Part shown: positions 55,260-64,000 of the stretch, in pieces
Layout of the letters: the number at the start of each line of letters is the position of its first letter
Position numbering within the stretch: position 1 is the stretch's first letter
Source: Phoronis australis
Lineage: Eukaryota; Phoronida; Phoronidae
NCBI GenBank assembly: GCA_002633005.1
Contig: NMRA01000021.1
Coordinates: 1,620,652 to 1,684,651 of the forward strand
DNA length: 64,000 nucleotides
Direction: 5' to 3'
Position numbers and translations under genes: made by a program
The notes under the pieces: model-generated
Database searches by the model: none
What the model was told of the DNA's origin: nothing
Seen by the model: the letters and a program-made list of their open reading frames with translations, nothing else

Positions 55260-56372
55260 ATGAAATTTAAACCTGAAAAAAGTGTTGATCTTATATTTTC
55301 TAAGTCTAATAATACTCATTTCCAAACAAATCCAACACCGGAATTATCACTCAATGGGGAAGTTATCCCCAATAAGTCCACGCACAAACATCTTGGCTTG
55401 CTACTCGATCATAAGCTTACATTTACTCCTCATTGTCGCGAACTCGTTCAAAAACTACAAAAATTAATTAATCTAATTAGAATTATCTCTCGTCATCTCA
55501 GCTCCATGCATCTTGAAATTCTGTTCAAGTCTTTTGTACTTCCACATCTAGATTACTGTGACATAATCTACCAATCGGCAAACGCTGGCATACTTCTTCA
55601 ATTAGAAAGACTACAATACCACGCAGCTTTAGCCATAATCGGGGCATACAAAGGGTCCAACACAATCAAAGCTCTAAATAGTCTTCACTGGAGCAAACTA
55701 GCAACCCGTCGTAAACTCAACCTGTCCATGCATACATTCAAAGTCTTAACCAACATAAACAATTACTGTAACAAAATCCTCTTTGACTCCTACAAAAGAC
55801 CAAGCACGAGACCAGGACTCCGGCAAAGCAATATGTATACTATTCCAGCCTCCATCAGCCAAGCCTTCAGAAGATCAACGATATTAACTTGTATTGACAA
55901 CTGGAATTCCTTACCATTCAAAATAAAAGAAAGCACTTCAATCGTCACTCTCAAAAATAACTTTAAAATGCATACTACTACTCCAGACTTGCCAGTCCCA
56001 TTGACATCATTTCAACTTCCCCGCAACCATGAAATAACCCTATACAGATCAAGATGTGGTCTATTCCTAAACAACGAGAAATTTAGACATAATTTTAATA
56101 ATATTTCGCCTCTGTGTTCCTGTGGAGATACCCAGACCTATCCTCATGGTTTCTTTGCTTGTGAGGTATGCAAGGAGGAGAGGGTACAGCTCTTCCAGGC
56201 ACTCGAACAATACCCAAATGTTTTTAAAAAATATGAAATTCCGCAATTATACAACAAAATTAATTTCTTTCTATATGGATGTCAAGAACTTAACTCAAAC
56301 GAAAATAAGGTTTTATTTGAATTAGTATCAGAATTTCTTTATAACATTAAATCTCTTTGTGTGAGTGGATAG
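55260..56372 (+). pseudogene. LINE B C-terminal RT thumb and Cys/His region
   Basis: An uninterrupted 370-codon frame: HKHLGLLLDHKLTFTPH, SFVLPHLDYCDIIYQSANAG, WNSLPFKIKESTS, YRSRCGLFLNNEKFRHNF and CSCGDTQTYPHGFFACEVC. It ends SLCVSG and stop. Its last part is duplicated at 23250. Confidence 0.9.
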
Positions 56373-56589
56373 AATTTTATACATCTGTATGAAAATGAAT
56401 TATTTTCATTCGTTGTCATATATCATTGTATTCTTAACATCAGTTTTTTTATTTATATATTCGTATATAATCATTGTATATAGACTTCTTTGTATTTTTT
56501 TACCTAGATCTAATGCCTCTTGGCGCTTTCTGGGTTATGTATATTCATTGTATTCTGAAGATTTCGTAATAAACATTAAAAAAACCTTG

Positions 56590-56896
56590 GTCTCGTTCTC
56601 AATGAATTCCTCCTGAGCAACGTTACGAAATTTTTATGTACCGTTTATCAATATTGTTGCTTCTGATTTCCATACATGAATCTGTACATATTTTTGTTTT
56701 TATATATTCGTAATAGCAGATCTAAATGTTGGACTACTTATATTAGATACTATACTTAAATGTAAATACCTCTATGTAAATTAGTTTTAATTATGAATTG
56801 TTTACAACCCAGATATAATGCTTCGCGATTTCTGGGTTTTTCATTATTTCTTTGTATGTTCTGTGTATTCTTCAATAAACATATTTCACTTAAAAA
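56590..56896 (+). mobile_element. LINE A 3' tail
   Basis: It resumes after the LINE B poly-A-like end and finishes TTCAATAAACATATTTCACT plus AAAAA. It then meets CCATGGTACAC, the 3' target duplication in GPCR copy 3. Its end resembles the end of LINE B (ATGCTTCGCGATTTCTGGG versus ATGCCTCTTGGCGCTTTCTGGG), as expected of related LINEs. Confidence 0.75.
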
Positions 56897-56924
56897 CCAT
56901 GGTACACGCAAGAGACCATTCCTG
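56897..56924 (+). pseudogene. GPCR copy 3 stub after the LINE
   Basis: CCATGGTACACGCAAGAGAC continuing to CATTCCTG equals GPCR 2 codons for Pro-Trp-Tyr-Thr-Gln-Glu-Thr-Ile-Pro. Sequence then changes to the foldback family, so the rest of the receptor is lost. Confidence 0.85.
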
Positions 56925-56937
56925 CTCACCCTAGGAG

Positions 56938-57560
56938 ATATATACGTAATGCCATCTGGTGGGCGCAGTGTTAAAAATGGCGAGTTACCGATCGTGGGAA
57001 CTGAACGAGGGACTGCTCGGAGAAAAAGTTTGATAACGGGAGTATTTATTCGAGTTGGAAGGAATTAAATACATCGACGTCATCTATGCGCAAAAGGTAT
57101 GTTATAACAATATGACTTTGATGTTTTAGTCAGTACGAGGCATAATTCGCTGAAAAGCTTCTATTATTCTTCGTCGGTGCCAGTTGAGACAATGATCATT
57201 GTATAATTGTACCGGAAGCTTTTCGGCGAATTATGCCTCAAACTGACTAAACCATCAAAGTCACGTTGCTATGAGTACCTTTTGCCGTCAATGTCTTTAA
57301 TTCTTTCCAACTCGAACAACTCCCGTAATCAAATTTTTTCCGGTCAGTCCTTTGTTCGGTTGCCCAAACCGGCAACTGGCCACTTTTACACCGCTCGCGC
57401 CGGGAGGTACGACGTTCGAGTTGGAAGGAATTAAAGACATCTACGGCATCCTAAGCCTAAGGAGTCACCATATGCACAAAAGCTACTTTATGGCAACAAG
57501 ACTTTGATGGTGTGAGGGATAATTCGCCGACAAGCTTTCGGCGTACAAGATATATCAGGG
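56938..57560. repeat. Foldback family copy
   Basis: Near identical to 23950-24640, apart from loss of the GAAGCTCCTATAGGAGCTCC segment and retention of CAAGCTTTCGGCGTACAAG. Confidence 0.8.
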
Positions 57561-57724
57561 GTTAGGCCGTGTCCTCACCTATAGTATCAGGTGAGACGCC
57601 CGCGCCAAGGCCGATGCGATGGCCGAGAGCCCCGTGCCCTTGGAAGTTAACATACCAGCTGCACTTTGACGTTGTCGTTAGACTTCAAACAGCTATTTGA
57701 CTGATTAAATTGAGCATAGCTTAC

Positions 57725-57753
57725 CAATAGATGACATAGATTTTCACAACCAT
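57725..57753 (-). pseudogene. Orphan selenoprotein W exon 1, third copy
   Basis: ATG VVKIYVIY plus TG and donor GTAAGC. No exons 2-5 follow on the minus strand for at least 35 kb, only LINEs and repeats and then the plus-strand receptors. It cannot make selenoprotein W locally. Confidence 0.75.
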
Positions 57754-58522
57754 TTTTACCTGACCAGCCTGATGACACTGATGTCCACAATTGACAGCAA
57801 AGAGGAATGGGGGCAAATAAGTGCTGATTCACCAAGCAGTCATACGTGAATTTGGAATCCTCAGTCAACTCGAGTTTACGCGCTCGGTCGCCTAGAACAG
57901 CTAGCCCTGGAATGCCAACTTCGATCTCGAGGTTGCACCGCGCATGCGTGACATTCTTTTGTATTCATTTGTTCCAGTGAAGGTTGCTGCTGTGGATTTT
58001 ACTGTCTCTTATCCTTTTAGCAACTCCGCCGTTTTTCAACCAAATTGCGTAAGAGTCATATCACCAGAAAGCCATTCATGATATATGATTATACCAGTAG
58101 CGAACGATAAATAATTAATTCACAAATAATTATTATTTCGCATATTTGTGACACTGAGGCTTAAACTCAGTGAAAACCATTCTAGTGTAACCAAAATGCA
58201 ACAAATAACAACGTATAATAGAAACATCAAAAGAAAATGAACCAGGGAGGTTTTATAGATGGCTAACTAAACAAGCGCACGGAAATAAGTGTAATGATTC
58301 AAAATATTTCTACCCTATGAGGACAATTTTGCTGTGAAGAATTTAGGCATTCATCCAAAAGTATACATCTTTATACATTAACTGGACCTTTAGTGCCGAT
58401 TGATACAGTTTTTCAGTAACAATTCAAAAGACAGTGACATTTACAAAAAATGTGAGGAATTGATCTACCTGAAATTTGAAGATGAAGGCTTTCTGACGGA
58501 CTCAGTAAAAATCTATTGTGTA

Positions 58523-58523
58523 N
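58523..58523. other. One-base assembly gap between repeated flanks
   Basis: 58024-58522 repeats at about 58528-59062 (CAACTCCGCCGTTTTTCAAC ... AAAATCTATTGTG). The differences fit two alleles or two duplicates joined end to end. The right side is closer to the 25.0 kb copy. Confidence 0.85.
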
Positions 58524-58849
58524 TTTTCGCAACTCCGCCGTTTTTCAACCAAATTGAGTAAGAGTCATATCATCAGAAAGCCATTTAGGATGTATGTAGC
58601 AAACGATAAATAATTCAATTCACAAATAATTATTATTTCGCATACTTGTGACACTGAGGTTTAACTTAAACTAGAATGGTTTTCACTGAGTTTGAAACTC
58701 AGTGAAAACCATTCTAGTGTAACCAAAATGCAGCAAATAACAACAAAAGAAAATGAACCAGGGAGGTTTTATAGATGGCTAACTAAATAAGCGCCAAAAT
58801 AAATGCACTGATTCAAAAGATTTCTACCCTATCAGGACAAATTTTTAGA

Positions 58850-59480
58850 ATGTGGAACCTTCAAAGTTGCTGTGAAGAATTTAGTCAGGCATTCATCCAA
58901 AAGTATACATCTTTATACATTAACCGGACCTTTAGTGCCGATTGATACAGTTTTTCAGTAACAATTCAAAAGACAGTGACATTTACAAAAAAATGTGAGG
59001 AATTAATCTACCTGAAATTTGAAGATGAAGGCTTTCTGACGGACTCAGCAAAAATCTATTGTGGAGGTTTGAAGTGTACTGTGGATAGATCGTTACCTAG
59101 GTTGCAGTGTAGAACTTTCCATAATATTTTATAAACAAACCAATTTCTTCAGAATATAAATATTAGACATCTTGATACATGCAACGTGTGTTACCGAAAA
59201 CAAGAGCCTACATTGGAACACATTTTCACGATAGTTATGTTACTAAAATGTGCACTCTGGAAAATAACAATATTCATGACAATGAAACAATGTAATTCTG
59301 AACACCTGTCGCATAGTTTTTTGCTTATTAAGTCGAATGGGAAGTTACGGGTACCTCAAAAACCCTTCAAACACGGGTTCCATTTTTTCTTTTTAGTCAA
59401 ACCGGCAATTACAGCTGTGTATATGATAGTTCAATTTAACAGTGTGCCGAAAAGCGGGACATTTTGATAGTGTGGCGGGA
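58850..59480 (+). pseudogene. LINE fragment family, copy 2
   Basis: GTTGCTGTGAAGAATTTAGTC, ATTCATCCAAAAGTATACAT and a frame with VCYRKQEPTLEHIF and LLKCALWKITIF. It matches 25.36-26.14 kb, with a deletion of about 200 bases after CATAGTTTT. Confidence 0.7.
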
Positions 59481-59719
59481 TAGTGGCAAAAAATCAAAAA
59501 AGTGTTGTAGTCCACCAAGAGTGGATAAATTGGCAAGTACGATGTCAGTAACACAAAGTATTGGACTGAATTCTTTTATAAGATGAATTTTGATTTTTTA
59601 AAGCTGGTTTCACGGTTCAGATAGCATTCACTGCTCAGAAATCGAATGAACAATAAGTATCTGGGCAACATTGCACAAATAAAATATACAATTGAAAACA
59701 GTAATATTATTTTACATGC

Positions 59720-59815
59720 ACACGCACACACACACACGCGCACACACACACAAACTCACACACTCACACACACACGCGCGCGCGAGCACCCACGCACACG
59801 CACACTCACAAACAC
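59720..59815. repeat. Interrupted (CA)n repeat
   Basis: CA runs with CGCG and CTCA interruptions, equivalent to 26411-26460 but longer and more degenerate. Confidence 0.9.
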
Positions 59816-60569
59816 GTAGCTACGCAATTGCGAGTTGTTTTTGGAAGTTATGTTAACGCACCTGTTAGTAGAGATAAAGCTTTTCAATTTATAATTGGCT
59901 ATCGCCAGGATTTTGAGTGATGGCTTACCTGAGCATTTAGAACGCAGCGTTATTGACACACCTTCGTTTCCAAGCCGCCATTTTACCTGACAAACATCAC
60001 GATGTCGGGTAAAACTTATTTTTTGTTAGTCAACATTACGCAAGGGGGCAAAACAAACACTTAGAAACCAATTCGTAAATGTCAAACCTTTCAGTAAAGT
60101 ACAGTAGCATTTTTTTAACCCAAAAAAATGTTTGTTGAAAAACTCTTTGCATGCAGTTTGGCAGGTTGTCTGGCGAAAGTGGTTCTAATGTTGGAGATGA
60201 AAAGATATCAGAGGCCAGACTATTTCCGGTATCCGATGGCCGGCCAGGGCCCAGACACGGCCGGTCGGTGCGTGTAAAGAATGACCAATGTAATTTCCGG
60301 GTTGCAAACTCTAATAAATTACGTTGGTCACGTGCGGGAGTTGGCATTTCAGAGTAGAGTTCAGTAACGCTAAGACATACGATAGGCAAATTGGGCAAAA
60401 AGGTCCGCCTCAGTGAAATAAAAGTCCAAGTCTCATGAAACGAGACAAAAGTCCGCAAAATCCCACGGGAAGTCGGCACGGATGCACAATTCGTGAGCCT
60501 GAACCTAGTGGCTTTCTTTCCATTCCAGTTCCTCCGTAGTATAACCTGTCCAGGCCACCAGAGCTTTGT

Positions 60570-61235
60570 TTTTGGGACACCTTACGTCACACATTGCGCA
60601 TATATAATTGTGAGCGTACATGTAACAGGAGGTCTGCTTTGTTGGTTTAGCCTTTATGAGTAATATCAGGAAGATATTATTAGGAAGGGTCAAGTGGCAA
60701 ATCAACGATTTTGGCTATTTCTGCGAAACAAATTGCATAATTTTTGTTCTATGACATGCGTTTATCTCGTAACTGTGCTTTGAAAATGTTGACTCCAACG
60801 CACGCTATGCGCTCCTGGGAATGCCGTCTATGTATAGATAGCGCTGAAGTCAAATATAGTCTCGAGTACACCGCGTTACCGCTTCAGCAGCCTGTGGTCT
60901 CATGCAATGAGATACATATTTATCTCACTGTACGCGCATAGACCTGTAGGAATGGAATGCCAACTCCCACGCGTGATTCGTGCATTCTAGTGTTAGAGCT
61001 TAAAGAGGAAATTGCAAGGTCCAAACCAATCTGAACAACAATATGGTCTAAATTCTAGTTTATAGTTATCATTGCTATATTCTTAACATTAACTGAATTG
61101 AACACCGCTATACAAAGTTATTTACATATTTAGTGCCGTGGTGCTGTAACGCCATCGTTGTAACGGAGAATAGAAACCGCGCCATTTTCGTTCGTTACAC
61201 ATCTGTGACGTGGTGTTTGGGAACACAAAGGAAGC
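60570..61235. other. No gene recognised; contains a small hairpin and a repeat end
   Basis: CAATGAGATA...TATCTCACTG lies at 60905-60930. GGAATGCCAACTCCCACG at about 60953 is a recurring repeat end (also 24939, 57900, 62922, and inverted at 26965 and 60340). Confidence 0.45.
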
Positions 61236-61239
61236 AATG

Positions 61240-61345
61240 TGTGTCCAAGTGAGTACAGCAGCGTAGATGAGGAATACTTTGAACGATACAGGGACGGACA
61301 GGTGAACTTTTCAGATGATTCCGACCTTTCGGATGTGGAGGTAGA
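61240..61345 (+). CDS. Candidate upstream exon of the ballast-domain gene
   Basis: An acidic frame (SSVDEEYFERYRDGQ then FSDDSDLSDVEVE) lies between acceptor-like GAGTACAG and donor-like GTAACA or GTAGAG. Acidic leaders often precede P2X7-ballast domains, which makes a link to the exon at 62497 possible. No in-frame ATG is present. Confidence 0.2.
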
Positions 61346-61724
61346 GGTAACAGATCCCAGAGGAACAATATGTGTTCACAGCTTTTCTGTAGTGGAGCCA
61401 TTCTCCCTCGATCCCTTTCACGGCCCTTTCTCTGGTCGCCGAAGGTTCGTCCTGTGAACGTCAACAGGCTGAAGGTGCGCAGGAGTTGCGATTAGATGTT
61501 AGTGATTGGTAAGAATATTATCAATATGTATCCTACAACCGCGAATTATAACTTGGTCTTTTTTAATTCAAAAGTAGGTGCTTTACCAGTCAGTCCCAGG
61601 CGCCCATATCCCCATTGGTGAATCGTGTTTCAGCCGTGGAAAAATACCAGTTTTAGTGATAAAACTGGGATTTTTTTGCATTATAGCAAATCACTCAAAA
61701 AGTGCTAGATCTCTGATTATTTGT

Positions 61725-61892
61725 AGACAGTGTGGCTCAGTGGTTTGAGCTAGTGAGACTCAGGTTCGAATCCTGGCTTTCACTGGCATGCAATTGAGCA
61801 TTGAACAAAATTATCTCTTACTTCTCCGAGACTGAGCGGGGTGTTACTAGTGAGTGAATAAATGTATGCAAGCTAGGGAATGAATGAGAACC
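61725..61892 (+). mobile_element. tRNA-derived SINE, copy 2
   Basis: GACAGTGTGGCTCAGTGGTT as A box and GGTTCGAATCC at 61763-61773 as B box. The tail GCAATTGAGCATTGAACAAA ... ATGTATGCAAGCTAGGGAAT ... GAATGAGAACC is shared with 12587-12745. This copy lacks most of the anticodon arm. Confidence 0.85.
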
Positions 61893-61894
61893 AC

Positions 61895-62490
61895 TTTGGA
61901 ATAATCGACTGTGAATTGTAAAGAAAAGGATGAAAGAATTGCAATTTTATAATTTAGACTTTTTCACCTTGGTGCTGGGGGAGGGCATAATTCTATAGGG
62001 ATATCAAGAAGTTTTAATGTATACTGTAATATTTAAAATATGGGCGACCCTTTGAGTGGCAACACTGCTTTTCAAGTTGGTTTGCCCCATTGTCATTGTC
62101 TAGTTTGATTAATGGTATGTGGGTGCCGACAGGATTCAGATTGGGAGAACAGGTCTCACGACTACATACAAAACAGTCCCCTCCCATCAATGAATCAGGG
62201 CAACTACCTTTTGTCTTAGGGTCAGCTAAAAAATCAAACAACTGATGTCCATTACTATACCCCTGGCATGATCTACCACTGCCTTGTGTGTAGCACTATT
62301 CATTTGTATGAAAAGTAAATATCTTTACTATATATGATCAATTTGTACAAAAAATAAATAGGTTGTGATGTTCCAACCAATTTTCCTGAAAACTGAAGTC
62401 GTATGCAGACCCCTCAATTTGGTAGAGGCACTCTTGGTAAATTTTTCAATTCGAAATTTTGATGTTTACTGAAATAATGTATTATTGTTG
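61895..62490. other. No gene recognised (probable intron)
   Basis: Non-coding, ending in a T-rich acceptor before 62497. Confidence 0.35.
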
Positions 62491-62496
62491 ACACAG

Positions 62497-62880
62497 TCTT
62501 GCAGGTGCACCTGGGGCAACTTTCAGACAACCTCAGTTGTTGAAGAAAGAGTATGTTGCCAAGAGATTGACAAGGTTGTTGCAAAACTTGATGAAGAAAA
62601 AATGTATTGTGGAGCATGGGGGTTTGAACCTGTATACATCAATCGTGGTGTTTTAAAGACTGCATGGTTGCAGTACAAAAGTCAATATCCTGATGGCTAT
62701 GACAGACGCTTGGATAAAAGGATTTGACACGTGGCCTACAGACAGTTCCAAAGATGGGTACACGGTCACTTAGGACGAGCAGTCCGTGTTGTCATTCCAG
62801 CATGCGCAGTAGCCTGCATCAGGGCTTTCTACCCTCCGCCAGGAAATGAGGAAGACTTTGAGTTCCAAGGATGTTCTTAA
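62497..62880 (+). pseudogene. P2X7-type ballast domain exon with in-frame TGA
   Basis: After ACACAG the frame reads C-R-C-T-W-G-N-F, then VVEERVCCQEIDKVVAKL, FEPVYINRGVLKTAWLQYKS, HVAYRQFQRWVHGHLGR, VVIPACAVACIRAFYPPPG and FEFQGCS. This is the full domain found at the C terminus of vertebrate P2X7 and in stand-alone invertebrate proteins, where the Cys residues bind zinc. TGA at 62725-62727 sits where relatives have Arg (R-H-x-A-Y-R), which fits CGA to TGA decay. One Cys of the first cluster is Phe. I found no receptor (P2X) domain. It is probably a pseudogene, but an assembly error or polymorphism could explain one stop. Confidence 0.85.
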
Positions 62881-62884
62881 AAGT

Positions 62885-63420
62885 TTCACTCATTTATAGA
62901 TATCAACAGTTGTCTTAGCCCTGGAATGCCAACTCCTCCACATGACCTATGTATCCTATTATAAAAACTTGTGACTCGGGTACTAGTTTTATGTAATTCA
63001 AACGAGTTGCAAACAGTTGTAGTGACAAATTCCATAGAAAGATCAAACATCGTAATAAACGAATGCAATCGCAGTGCAACCTCAGCGGCATGAAATTGTA
63101 GTTGACATTCCATGAATAGACTTCTGTGGTTTCAGAATTGTAAATAATTAACACAGCAAGCAGCATTTATTGATGCTCATCAATCTGGTTACTTATAATA
63201 ACATGGTCACGACAAGTGTAATTTAGCTAGGACTACATTATAAACCTCTAAACTCAACATCAGTTAAACTTATGGTTTACCTAGGTAAACAGAGAAATTT
63301 GTCTCATTGGAGCCCAGTTTGTGTGCTTGAAGCGAACAGATTGAACAGTATGACTGTTACATAAAGTTTTGAATCTGGGCCATAGTCTGAAGTCGAGACT
63401 GAATCTTCTGCCCTCTTCTT
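62885..63420. other. No gene recognised
   Basis: CCCTGGAATGCCAACTCC at 62917 is the recurring repeat end noted at 24939 and 60953. Otherwise non-coding. Confidence 0.4.
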
Positions 63421-63423
63421 ATA

Positions 63424-63564
63424 CAGTAGAACTCTCTAAATTGGTAGCGCTTCAGTGGGAACTTTAGAAAGGTTAGCATTAATTCCGTACTAACGCCTCC
63501 AAATAACTCTAACTTTTGATGAAATATCTCAGTCTCACTGGATACAACTTAGCGAGTTCTACTG
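63424..63564. mobile_element. pogo/Tigger-like MITE
   Basis: It starts CAGTAGAACTCTCTAA and ends TTAGCGAGTTCTACTG, flanked by TA on both sides; 141 bp. CAGTAGAAC ends with TA duplications are typical of pogo-type Tc1/mariner relatives. Confidence 0.75.
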
Positions 63565-63569
63565 TAATT

Positions 63570-64000
63570 CAATGAGAAATCAAATAACACGACACATCAA
63601 CCACTGAATCTCAACCCAAAAGCTCCAGTATGCAATAGCTTTAGATGTCTATGACATGGTGTTAAAACACAAAAAGTATGCACATGAGTAGGAATTGGGA
63701 AATCTGGAGGGAGTGCTTATACCACTCACTCAAAAATTCCCAAGACAATGTTCGAATTCCGTGCAAGTGATTATGCTGTGTACAATTTAGATGAGATTGT
63801 CGCACGAAAAGACTGACGACCCAAACAAGTTCCTTTTCACCCCCACTTAAGTAAGTCTTCCTTTACCGACCCACTGTATTTGACAGTAACAGTTTAGTGC
63901 AAATCAAATATACTTAAAAAAGCTATGCCGCAATATCATAGTCATTGTATTGAAGAACCATTGAAATGTTTCCAGGTGCGGAGCCAGGACTTTTGCCCGT
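63570..64000. other. No gene recognised
   Basis: Non-coding. The last bases GTGCGGAGCCAGGACTTTT may be the start of a hAT-like element that continues outside the window. Confidence 0.35.

Larger units (their letters stand above)
52872..56590 (+). mobile_element. LINE B: long, inactivated 2A-bearing non-LTR retrotransposon
   Basis: Order: N-terminal leader with 2A-like motif, APE endonuclease, RT, C-terminal Cys/His region and 3' UTR. The endonuclease has LFTNINSIK, IAICES and GNSDHH (53770-53800). RT blocks are [24 protein letters not shown] and YADD (55162-55173). The tail ends SPLCSCGDTQTYPHGFF and SLCVSG. The type is that of the CR1/L2/Crack-like LINEs. Stops or frameshifts near 53444, 53712, 54001, 54519, 54709, 54788 and 55229 make it non-autonomous. 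It sits inside LINE A. Confidence 0.9.
56234..60568. repeat. Segmental duplicate, copy 2 (of 23250-28465)
   Basis: Colinear with copy 1, with internal gap-related doubling at 58523 and lacking the 27120-28420 equivalent. This copy retains the full LINE B and LINE A upstream, so it is the parental arrangement for the 23.2 kb junction. Confidence 0.85.

Noticed and set aside
23083-57753. Three full selenoprotein W genes
   Set aside because: Only exon 1 is repeated. Exons 2-5 occur once.
60036-60479. 147-codon minus frame as a gene
   Set aside because: It lies in the duplicated block, the matching frame in the 26.7-27.1 kb copy is broken, and no domain is recognisable.
61725-61800. Functional tRNA gene
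   Set aside because: A and B boxes are present, but the anticodon arm is largely absent and the acceptor stem does not close. The tail is shared with another SINE copy.
62725-62727. TGA in the ballast exon as a second selenocysteine codon
   Set aside because: The family has Arg there, not Cys, and I see no reason for Sec. A CGA to TGA change is simpler.

Overview
The window is metazoan nuclear DNA, most likely from a marine invertebrate such as a cnidarian or a basal deuterostome. The sequence does not let me choose between these. The pointers are split genes with GT-AG introns, intronless rhodopsin-family receptors, a selenoprotein W gene, a P2X7-type 'ballast' domain, a LINE carrying a 2A-like peptide, tRNA-derived SINEs, and many foldback MITEs and microsatellites. 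Nothing looks bacterial. Four single-N gaps lie at 18278, 23249, 41721 and 58523. At 41721 and 58523, and perhaps at 23249, the flanks repeat each other with small differences, as expected from a heterozygous assembly in which two alleles were placed side by side.

Layout. 1-9.6 kb: simple repeats, MITEs, a hAT-like element and two weak exon candidates. 9.6-11.2 kb: decayed Ty3/gypsy pol, minus strand. 12.2-12.7 kb: fossil coding region with a Cys-rich tail, followed by a tRNA-derived SINE. 18.4-23.1 kb: a complete five-exon selenoprotein W gene, minus strand, whose selenocysteine TGA lies in a 25-nt microexon. 23.2-28.5 kb: a block repeated at 56.2-60.6 kb. 29.5-29.8 kb: a putative transmembrane exon. 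34.3-39.8 kb: two intact, intronless, related GPCR genes on the plus strand, with LINE fragments between them. 40-45 kb: LINE fragments and a foldback element. 46-52 kb: two copies of a TTAA-flanked transposon carrying an exon. The second copy sits in the TATA-like box of a third, dead GPCR copy. 52-57 kb: that GPCR copy is split by a LINE, which is itself interrupted by a longer LINE with a 2A-like motif. 61-63 kb: a second SINE copy and a P2X7-ballast exon with an in-frame stop. 63.4 kb: a pogo-like MITE.

The host genes that look functional are selenoprotein W (small redox protein) and the two GPCRs. Both GPCRs have Lys at 3.32 and Asn at 6.48, so they are unlikely to be aminergic. Most of the rest is mobile DNA, and its nesting order can be read: receptor duplication, then LINE insertion, then a second LINE inside the first, then duplication of the 3' junction together with selenoprotein W exon 1. 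I found no CRISPR array, rRNA gene or intact tRNA gene.
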